A DNA stretch of 64,000 nucleotides from an uncultured Collinsella sp. (GTDB lineage: Bacteria > Actinomycetota > Coriobacteriia > Coriobacteriales > Coriobacteriaceae), in assembly GCA_934654795.1 (NCBI GenBank), contig CAKUGT010000001.1, positions 1-64,000 of the forward strand, in the 5' to 3' direction. The stretch's first letter is position 1. Every line of letters begins with the position of its first letter. This document shows positions 58,182 through 64,000 of the stretch, piece by piece. The position numbers and the translations under genes are program-made. The notes below the pieces were generated by a model, which was not told where the DNA came from, searched no databases, and was given only the letters and a program-made list of their open reading frames with translations.

Positions 58182-58904
58182 ATGATCAAGAAGGTCATGG
58201 AGGACTACAAGGTCCTGTTGCGGAGCATTCCCGCGGCAACGGTTTCGCTGTTTTTCGTGAGCGTCATCATGATGAACCTGCTGGCCAACAAAGAACTTAT
58301 CAGCCTGCCGTATCTGGCGCTCGACTGCGGCTTTGTGGTGAGCTGGGTTTCGTTTTTGTGCCAGGACATGATCTGCAAGCGCTTTGGCGCCAAGGCATCC
58401 ATCAAAATCTCTATCCTCGCGCTGCTGGTCAATCTGGCCGTGAGCCTGTGCTTTTGGGCATGCTCGCTCACGCCCGGCATGTGGGGCGCCTACTACGACA
58501 CGGGTATGATCGAGGTCAACACCGCCCTTAACGCCACCATCGGCGGCACCTGGTACGTGGTGCTGGGCTCTTCGCTGGCAATGCTCGTTTCTGCCGTGGT
58601 TAACTCCACGCTCAACCAGTCGCTCGGCCGTATGCTCAAAAAGAATAACTTTGCGAGCTTTGCCTTCCGCTCCTATGTGTCCACGGGTGTTGGCCAGTTT
58701 ATCGACAATCTGGTCTTTGCCATTGTGGTGAGCCACACGTTCTTTGGTTGGACCTGGGTGCAGGTCCTTATGTGCTCGCTGACCGGCGCTGTTGCCGAGC
58801 TGCTGTGCGAGGTCTTCCTGAGCCCCGTGGGCTACAAGGTCGTGCGTGGCTGGGAGCGTGAGAACGTGGGCTCCGAGTACCTCGAGCGCCACGCAACCGC
58901 CTAA
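58182..58904 (+). CDS. Queuosine precursor transporter (YhhQ/VUT family)
   Basis: A 240-residue, six-helix ECF-type protein of the YhhQ (vitamin/queuosine uptake) family. Helices include TVSLFFVSVIMMNLLANKEL, LDCGFVVSWVSFLCQDMICKRFG (with the characteristic D...CxRFG-like segment), ISILALLVNLAVSLCFW and VVLGSSLAMLVSAVVNSTLNQ. It should import preQ0/preQ1 or queuine for tRNA modification. AAAGGAG precedes the ATG. An SDR gene follows at 9 bases. Confidence 0.85.
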   Translation: MIKKVMEDYKVLLRSIPAATVSLFFVSVIMMNLLANKELISLPYLALDCGFVVSWVSFLCQDMICKRFGAKASIKISILALLVNLAVSLCFWACSLTPGMWGAYYDTGMIEVNTALNATIGGTWYVVLGSSLAMLVSAVVNSTLNQSLGRMLKKNNFASFAFRSYVSTGVGQFIDNLVFAIVVSHTFFGWTWVQVLMCSLTGAVAELLCEVFLSPVGYKVVRGWERENVGSEYLERHATA

Positions 58905-58913
58905 GGAGCAAGT

Positions 58914-59594
58914 ATGCGGGTTTTGATCACGGGCGCTTCGGGCGGCATCGGAGCCGCATGCGTGCAGCGCTTTTTGGACGAGGGCCACGAGGTCGTGGGC
59001 TTTGACCTGCTGCCGGCGGCGGTCGAGCACGAGCGCTACCGCCATCTGATCGTTGATGTACGCGAGCCTAACTCGTTTCCAGGCGACCTTGAGCCTCAGG
59101 TAATCGTGAACGTTGCCGGTGTACAGGATTCGGCCGATGACATTGCCGCCAATCTGCGTGGCACCATCAACGTGACCGAGCGCTACGCCTTTGTGGGAGA
59201 GGGGCTTGCCGCCAAGCCGGCGCCTGCTATCCAATCCGTGGTCAATGTGGGGTCGGCGAGCGGACATACGGGATCGGAGTTTCCCGCCTATGCTGCCAGC
59301 AAGGGTGGCGTTATCGCCTACACCAAGAACCTTGCAAACCGCCTGGCGCCGCAGGCCATCGCCAACAGTGTGGACCCGGGCGGCGTTATCACGCCGCTCA
59401 ACCGTTGCGTGATGGAAGACGAACGCCTGTGGAACCAGATTATGGAGCTTACGCCGCTTAAGCGCTGGGCCACCGCCCAGGAGATCGCCGAGTGGATTTA
59501 CTTTGTGGGCGTGACCAACCGGTTTATGACCGGGCAGAGCCTGCTGATCGATGGCGGCGAGGCCGGCCGCACACAATTTATTTGGCCTGAATAG
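58914..59594 (+). CDS. Short-chain dehydrogenase/reductase
   Basis: A 226-residue SDR with NAD(P) motif LITGASGGIGAACVQRFL, NVAG near residue 65, VVNVGSASG with the catalytic serine, YAASKGGVIAYTKNLA (YxxxK) and a conserved C-terminal LLIDGG. AAGGAGC precedes the ATG, 9 bases after the transporter stop, so the two are co-transcribed. Substrate unknown; no known queuosine step needs it, so co-transcription may be incidental. Confidence 0.88.
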   Translation: MRVLITGASGGIGAACVQRFLDEGHEVVGFDLLPAAVEHERYRHLIVDVREPNSFPGDLEPQVIVNVAGVQDSADDIAANLRGTINVTERYAFVGEGLAAKPAPAIQSVVNVGSASGHTGSEFPAYAASKGGVIAYTKNLANRLAPQAIANSVDPGGVITPLNRCVMEDERLWNQIMELTPLKRWATAQEIAEWIYFVGVTNRFMTGQSLLIDGGEAGRTQFIWPE

Positions 59595-59595
59595 G

Positions 59596-59631
59596 AAACG
59601 CGCCCGATGAGAAGCCGTCGGGCGCGTTTTT
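59596..59631. terminator. Strong terminator between SDR and ung genes
   Basis: AAACGCGCCCGA (59596-59607) is perfectly inverted at 59618-59629 and runs into TTTTT. It serves the + operon and possibly the convergent ung gene. Confidence 0.92.
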
Positions 59632-59644
59632 GATCTATCGATTT

Positions 59645-60370
59645 TTAGCCGAGGCAAGTCCAGTTGACGGGGGTCGAGCCGTGCTGTTCGAGTAGCCGAT
59701 TGGCTGCCGAGAAGGGGCGCGACCCCATAAAAGCGGGGAGTTCTGCCGTGGCACGGTTGGCCGAAAGCGGCGACGGGTGTGTGGATGCCAGGCAGAACTT
59801 GCCGCTTGCCTTGCCCGCGCCGGTCGCGGCGAGCTTGCCTTCGACCATCTGCTGGGCAAAGCGGCCCCATGCCAAAAAGACGACCGGTTGGGGCAGCAGG
59901 CAGCAGCGTTCGATAACGTAGTCGGTGAGCGTGCTCCAGCCCAGTTTGGCGTGCGAATTCGCGGCATGCTCACGCACGGTGAGCGTAGTGTTGAGGAGCA
60001 AGACGCCCTGCTGTGCCCATGGGGTTAGGTCTCCCGTGGCGGGAATGGGGCAGCCCAGGTCGGCATTGAGCTCCTTATAGATGTTGCGCAGGCTCGGCGG
60101 CAGTTTGGTTTGCGTCGCGGGGACCGAGAACGAAAGCCCCATGGCCTGGTTGGGTCCGTGATAGGGGTCTTGACCCAAGATGACAACTTTGGCTTGGTCT
60201 GCCGGCGTGTAGGCGAGGGCATTGAGGATGTCGTCTTGTGCCGGGTAGATGGTTTGCTCGACACGCAAAAGGGCGATGCGCTCGAGCAGCTGGTTCGTAG
60301 TGTCACGTACCGGCTGCGGCGCATCGCCCAACCAAGTTGCTATGTTGCGGTTGCGGGTTGCGGTGTCCAT
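59645..60370 (-). CDS. ung: Uracil-DNA glycosylase
   Basis: A 241-residue family 1 uracil-DNA glycosylase, the base-excision enzyme that removes uracil from DNA. The water-activating motif is VVILGQDPYHGPNQAMGLSFSV near residue 62, LLLNTTLTVR near 123, VVFLAWGRFAQ, and the DNA-intercalation loop HPSPLSANR near 198. AAAGGAG precedes the ATG at 60370. Confidence 0.95.
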   Translation of the reverse strand: MDTATRNRNIATWLGDAPQPVRDTTNQLLERIALLRVEQTIYPAQDDILNALAYTPADQAKVVILGQDPYHGPNQAMGLSFSVPATQTKLPPSLRNIYKELNADLGCPIPATGDLTPWAQQGVLLLNTTLTVREHAANSHAKLGWSTLTDYVIERCCLLPQPVVFLAWGRFAQQMVEGKLAATGAGKASGKFCLASTHPSPLSANRATAELPAFMGSRPFSAANRLLEQHGSTPVNWTCLG

Positions 60371-60409
60371 GGGGCTCCTTTATGGCAGATGCTCTGTTGG
60401 CATCTATTG

Positions 60410-60432
60410 TAAAGGCGCACCGGTTGCCTTTA
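60410..60432 (-). terminator. Weak hairpin after the EamA gene
   Basis: TAAAGGC (60410-60416) is inverted at 60426-60432, 9-base loop, just downstream of the EamA stop on the minus strand. No strong T-run. Confidence 0.4.
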
Positions 60433-60458
60433 TGCCGCGGCTGCATGAAGAGTGGGGA

Positions 60459-61361
60459 CTACGAGACGCGCTCGGGCGCTCCTGCCATACGGGCCTGTCC
60501 ATGTTCACGGAGGCGCGGAAGCTCGACGGTTGCCACTATCACGCCGGTGAGGATGAGGGCGGCGCCAAAGAAGGCGATGGGGCTCAGGACCTCGCCGACC
60601 AGGAAGAACGAGAAGACGGCGGAGCAGACCGGCTCGAGCGAGAAGGCAAAGCCGGTGGTCTCGGCGGGCACGTGGGGCTGCACGAGCGTTTGGGTGATAA
60701 AGCCGTAGGCAGAGCAGATGAGCGCGAGTGCGACGACGACAACGACCTCGCCCGGCGTGCCGGGAAGCGTGAAGCCGCCAAAGGCGAATGCGGCGATGCC
60801 CGAGAACAAGCCGCCAAAGCCCAGCTGCCAAACGCCCAGAGCCAGCGGGTCGACATCTTCGACAAAGCGCTTCGCCACAATGATGTGGCCGGCATAGACA
60901 AAGGCCGAGAGCAGCATGATGAGCGTGCCCGGGTTCAGGCTGGTGAAGTCGGCACCCGAGAGCAGCAGCATGCCGCAGGTGACGATGGCGGTGCCGACGA
61001 GCACCTTGCGCTCGGGGGCGCGACGCAGCAGGGCGGCGTTGGCAAACGGCACGATCACGACCGTCAGGCTCTGCAAAAAGCCGGCGGTGGAGGCGGAGGT
61101 GAGGCTGGAGCCTAGGCACATGCAGGTGAGCTCGGTTGCCATAATGGCGCCGATGATGGCGGCGCGGACCATAAGGTCGCGATTGATGCGGAAAGCGCGC
61201 TTGTGGAAGAGCAGCAGGCAGGCCGCAAAGGCGATGATACAGCGTAGCGCGACGATACTCGTGGCGTTCATGCTGTCCATGCCAATCTTCATGAGGGGGT
61301 ACGAAAAGCCCCATGCGACGGGAACGGAAAATGAGAGCGCGATTGCTTTTTTGCGATCCAT
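60459..61361 (-). CDS. EamA/DMT-family exporter
   Basis: A 300-residue protein with ten membrane helices in two repeated EamA halves (ALSFSVPVAWGFSYPLMKIG ... TSIVALRCIIAFAACLLLF, and LIMLLSAFVYAGHIIVAKRF ... FAFSLEPVCSAVFSFFLVGEVL). The SLEPV..A.F....GE motif is typical of metabolite exporters of this superfamily. AAAGGAG precedes the ATG. It is divergent from a LysR gene 158 bp away, the usual arrangement for a LysR-controlled exporter. Confidence 0.88.
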   Translation of the reverse strand: MDRKKAIALSFSVPVAWGFSYPLMKIGMDSMNATSIVALRCIIAFAACLLLFHKRAFRINRDLMVRAAIIGAIMATELTCMCLGSSLTSASTAGFLQSLTVVIVPFANAALLRRAPERKVLVGTAIVTCGMLLLSGADFTSLNPGTLIMLLSAFVYAGHIIVAKRFVEDVDPLALGVWQLGFGGLFSGIAAFAFGGFTLPGTPGEVVVVVALALICSAYGFITQTLVQPHVPAETTGFAFSLEPVCSAVFSFFLVGEVLSPIAFFGAALILTGVIVATVELPRLREHGQARMAGAPERVS

Positions 61362-61441
61362 GGGACTCCTTTTGTTACAGAACGGTTTCGTAAAAAGGAT
61401 TCTGCTCCCAGATGTGGATGTAGTAAAGCGAATGTATCTTC

Positions 61442-61460
61442 AGTATGATTAAGAAATACT
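61442..61460. promoter_or_regulatory. LysR-type binding site candidate
   Basis: AGTAT-N9-ATACT lies in the 158-bp gap between the divergent EamA and LysR genes, the place and form expected for a LysR box. Confidence 0.45.
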
Positions 61461-61519
61461 AATGTTGGCAGAAAAAGCCCTGGCAAAACGTTTTATAGCT
61501 ACATCGATGTGGAGGCACG

Positions 61520-62386
61520 ATGGCATCGCGGTATCAGATTGTTTGTATGGTGGTCGATCGCGGCAGTCTTAAGGGCGCGGCGGACGAGCTGGGCTATACG
61601 CAAAGTGCGGTGAGCCAGGCCGTCAAGGCACTCGAGCGCGAGCTGGGTACCACGCTTATCGAGCGCGGTAAGCAGGGCGTTTCGCTTACGCGCGACGGTA
61701 AACAATATCTGCCGTATCTGCGCCAGATTGTGACTGCCGAGGCCGAGCTTGAGGGCAAGCGTCAGGAGTTGCTGGGACTCTCCTCGACTGATATTCGAAT
61801 CGCGACGTTTACTAACGTGAGCCGCACCGTATTGCCGCGCGTGATTCGCGACTTTGGGGCTCTGCATCCGGGCGTGCACTTTACCCTCAAGCAGGGCGAT
61901 TACACGCGCAACGCCCAGTGGGTGCACGATGGCGTGGTTGACTTTTGCTTTACGGCACGCGGATTTACCGCGGGGCTCGAGAAGCGCGTGGTCTATCACG
62001 ACGAGTTGGTTGCGCTGTTGCCGGCAGCGCATCCGCTGGAGGCAAAGGAAAAGGTAACGCTCGCCGACCTGGCGTCCGAGCCATTTGTGCTGCTGGATGA
62101 GGGAGAGCAGAGCCTGGTGCTCGATGCATTCGCGGCGCACGGGCTGTCGCCGCACGTGACGAGTGAGGTCACCGACGACTACACCATCATGGCGATGGTG
62201 GAGGAGGGCCTAGGCGTAAGTGTGCTGTATCGCCGTACCGTCGAGGGCATGCGGGCCGATATTCGCGTGCGTCCCATCGTGCATGCTCCCTCGCGCGACG
62301 TGGTGGCAGCTTGGCGCAGCTGGGACACCATGCCTATCGCCACGAGGCGTTTTATCGACTATATGAGCTCGCATATTGTCAATTAA
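61520..62386 (+). CDS. LysR-family transcriptional regulator
   Basis: A 288-residue LysR protein with an N-terminal winged helix (YQIVCMVVDRGSLKGAADELGYTQSAVSQAVKALERELGTTLIERGKQGVSLT) and a periplasmic-binding-protein-like effector domain from about residue 88. TGGAGG precedes the ATG at 61520. It likely controls the divergent EamA exporter. Confidence 0.9.
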   Translation: MASRYQIVCMVVDRGSLKGAADELGYTQSAVSQAVKALERELGTTLIERGKQGVSLTRDGKQYLPYLRQIVTAEAELEGKRQELLGLSSTDIRIATFTNVSRTVLPRVIRDFGALHPGVHFTLKQGDYTRNAQWVHDGVVDFCFTARGFTAGLEKRVVYHDELVALLPAAHPLEAKEKVTLADLASEPFVLLDEGEQSLVLDAFAAHGLSPHVTSEVTDDYTIMAMVEEGLGVSVLYRRTVEGMRADIRVRPIVHAPSRDVVAAWRSWDTMPIATRRFIDYMSSHIVN

Positions 62387-62413
62387 TGACTGGCGTGACG
62401 TTGAGTGCGGTGT

Positions 62414-63796
62414 TTAGCGGGCTGTCGCATTAGCTTGGGTGACACGATAGGTGCGTGCCGGGTGGCAGAGCAAGACCGCCACGACCATAAAGAACGCTGT
62501 GGTGCCCAGGCTGATGGGATAGACCATCATGATGTTCGCAAAGGTACGGAAGTGCGGGAACACGCAGAATACCCAATAGAAGCGAATGCCGCAGACGCAG
62601 ATCATGGTGATGAGGGCGGGCATGAGCGAGATGCCAAAGCCGCGCAGGTAGCCGGACATGTTTTCGTAAAACATGCTAAAGGCGTATGCCGGGAAGATCG
62701 AGCACACGCGGATATAGCCGATCGAGACGATGTTGGGGTCGCTATTAAACAGCGCTAGGATCTCGCGCCCCAGACCGACGATGATAACGATGGTAGTGAG
62801 CGCGACGATGCCACCTTCGACCAGGCAGACCTTAAGGGTCTTGGTGCAACGGTCGATCTGGCGAGCGCCGTGGTTTTGCCCCACAAAGGTGGTGCAAGCC
62901 TGGCTAAAGCTGTTGAGCAGGTTGTAGCACACGTACTCCAGGCTCATGGCGGCGCTCGATGCCGCCATGACCTCGGTGCCCAAGCTGTTGATGGCGGACT
63001 GGATGATGATGTTGGCGACGGCAAAGACGGCGCTTTGGATGCCGGCGGGCAGGCCGATCTTGACGATGCGCTTGAGGGCGACGGGGTCGATGGCAAGGTC
63101 GCGTGGGGTGACGCGAACGACGGAGTCGGTCTTGAGCAGGCGGATAAAGAGCGTAGCGGCGCTGACGGTGTAGGCGATGGCGGTGGCGATGGCGACGCCC
63201 GCGACGCCCCAGTGGAGTACGGGGACAAAGATGAGGTCCAGGCCAATGTTGAGGACGGTGGACACGGCAAGTGCCTGCAGCGGCATGCGGGTGATGCCGA
63301 CGGAGCGGAAGATCGCGGCCTCAAAGTTGTAGAGCAAGATCGAGGGCATGCTGAGCAAAAAGACGCGCAGGTAGAGCGAGGCGAGCGGCATGGTTTCGGC
63401 GGGAACGTTGAGCGCGGCGAGCATGGGCTCGGCAAAGATCTCGCCCAGCGCGATGACGACAAAGCCCACAAGCGCCATGAGAATCGAGGTGTGGACGGCG
63501 CGGTTGACCATGTTCTGATCGTTGCGGCCGATAGCGTTGGCGATGACCACGTTGGAGCCAAGCGACAGGCCGATGAACAGGTTGATCATCAAACTGGTAA
63601 GCGGAACGTTGGAGCCGACCGCTGCCATGGCAAGGGTTCCCTGGTCGCCCGAGAAGTTGCCGATGATGACCGTGGCGATGAGGTTCGATAGTTGCTCGAG
63701 GATGCTCGTCGCGGCAACGGGAAAGGCGAACAGGGGAATGTTGCGCCACAGCGAGCCGGTCGTCATGTCAATGTGCTTAGATGCGGTATCAGCCAT
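62414..63796 (-). CDS. MATE-family efflux transporter
   Basis: A 460-residue, 12-helix MATE protein of the NorM/DinF type. It begins GSLWRNIPLFAFPVAATSILEQLSNLIATVIIGNFSGDQGTLAMAAVGSNVPLTSLMINLFIGLSLGSNVVIANAIG, with duplicated halves and GLPAGIQSAVFAVANIIIQSAINSLG at the second. It exports cationic compounds or drugs using H+ or Na+. A GAGAG ribosome site lies 3 bases before the ATG at 63796. It is convergent with the LysR gene, with only 27 bp between. Confidence 0.9.
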   Translation of the reverse strand: MADTASKHIDMTTGSLWRNIPLFAFPVAATSILEQLSNLIATVIIGNFSGDQGTLAMAAVGSNVPLTSLMINLFIGLSLGSNVVIANAIGRNDQNMVNRAVHTSILMALVGFVVIALGEIFAEPMLAALNVPAETMPLASLYLRVFLLSMPSILLYNFEAAIFRSVGITRMPLQALAVSTVLNIGLDLIFVPVLHWGVAGVAIATAIAYTVSAATLFIRLLKTDSVVRVTPRDLAIDPVALKRIVKIGLPAGIQSAVFAVANIIIQSAINSLGTEVMAASSAAMSLEYVCYNLLNSFSQACTTFVGQNHGARQIDRCTKTLKVCLVEGGIVALTTIVIIVGLGREILALFNSDPNIVSIGYIRVCSIFPAYAFSMFYENMSGYLRGFGISLMPALITMICVCGIRFYWVFCVFPHFRTFANIMMVYPISLGTTAFFMVVAVLLCHPARTYRVTQANATAR

Positions 63797-63906
63797 ACGC
63801 TCTCAATCTCTTATATGCGCTTCAATGCTAATTTGCGCAGACGATGATACTCCTAATGCGATCAGCCGGTACTTGGGGGGAACGTTTCTTTTCTGTCAGC
63901 ACATAG

Positions 63907-63978
63907 ACTAGTCATTGGGACTAGTCATTGGGGACGTTCTTGTTTGACTAGTCGTTTAAGAACGTCCCCAATGACTAG
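63907..63978. repeat. Long hairpin repeat A, copy 5, with a partial duplication
   Basis: Arm 63920-63941 matches arm 1 of copy 4, and 63958-63978 is its inverse; the loop is GTTTGACTAGTCGTTT. A 13-base duplicate of the arm start (ACTAGTCATTGGG) sits just before it at 63907-63919. GGGGGAGGCGTGAGACAAT follows, as after copy 4. The rest of 63797-64000 shows no gene. Confidence 0.88.
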
Positions 63979-64000
63979 GTGGGGGAGGCGTGAGACAATG

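Overview
The window looks like chromosomal DNA of a high-GC gut actinobacterium of the class Coriobacteriia, most likely Collinsella or a close relative. This is inference from gene content and style: GC-rich codons, strong AGGAG-type ribosome sites, TACAAT-like -10 boxes, an actinobacterial surface protein, a CD1871A/NapH-like/TlpA module, and many long-stem intergenic hairpin repeats. No rRNA, tRNA, CRISPR array, replication origin or complete insertion sequence was seen.

Layout. 0-3 kb is a decayed stretch: a gene end, several hairpins, a broken flavodoxin-like gene, a truncated DUF4143 ATPase and one intact AAA/DUF4143 ATPase preceded by three 19-bp iterons. 3-7.3 kb (minus strand) encodes a second type IIA topoisomerase (B then A subunit). 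7.7-15.4 kb holds a lipoprotein, an XRE regulator plus membrane protein with a well-defined promoter and operators, and a 1455-residue surface protein behind a LuxR-type regulator. 15.7-18.85 kb is a very GC-rich mosaic: PadR, DUF1700-like and a short DUF4097-like protein, then an ABC ATPase cut off at an IS3-family remnant, and fragments of a helical protein and an arginase-family gene fused head to head. 18.86-22.8 kb pairs a two-component system with a divergent CXXC peptide / 4Fe-4S membrane protein / thioredoxin lipoprotein operon.

23.2-29.2 kb is a catabolic cluster: a TetR regulator with shared operator motifs, two paralogous OFA-like MFS carriers, an agmatine-deiminase-family enzyme and a carbamoyltransferase whose amino-substrate motifs are changed. 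29.4-32.7 kb is a large ABC/FtsX exporter, followed by a Dus-like tRNA enzyme. 33.8-35.4 kb encodes a zinc macrodomain protein and a class M sirtuin (reversible ADP-ribosylation). 35.6-38.0 kb is a RiPP-like ACGX cluster: HxlR regulator, Cys-Gly repeat peptide, flavin/ferredoxin fusion protein and radical SAM/SPASM enzyme. 38.1-40.5 kb carries a probable toxin-antitoxin pair and an orphan 428-residue protein among hairpin repeats.

40.5-53.1 kb is mixed: glutaredoxin, XRE/zinc-ribbon/TipAS regulator, TrmO, a PatB/MalY-type lyase, a solute-binding lipoprotein with a hybrid histidine kinase, a second hybrid kinase with its own two solute-binding domains, a K+-channel-like protein, a LOG-type protein and a ClC channel. 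53.2-64 kb is mainly housekeeping and transport: methyltransferase, GntR-controlled ABC-2 transporter, release factor 3, queuosine-precursor transporter with a riboswitch-like leader, SDR, uracil-DNA glycosylase, EamA exporter, LysR regulator and MATE exporter.

The strongest candidates for poorly described biology are the ACGX peptide cluster, the deiminase/carbamoyltransferase/MFS cluster, the macrodomain-sirtuin pair, and two families of long hairpin repeats with conserved loops that occur several times in the window.
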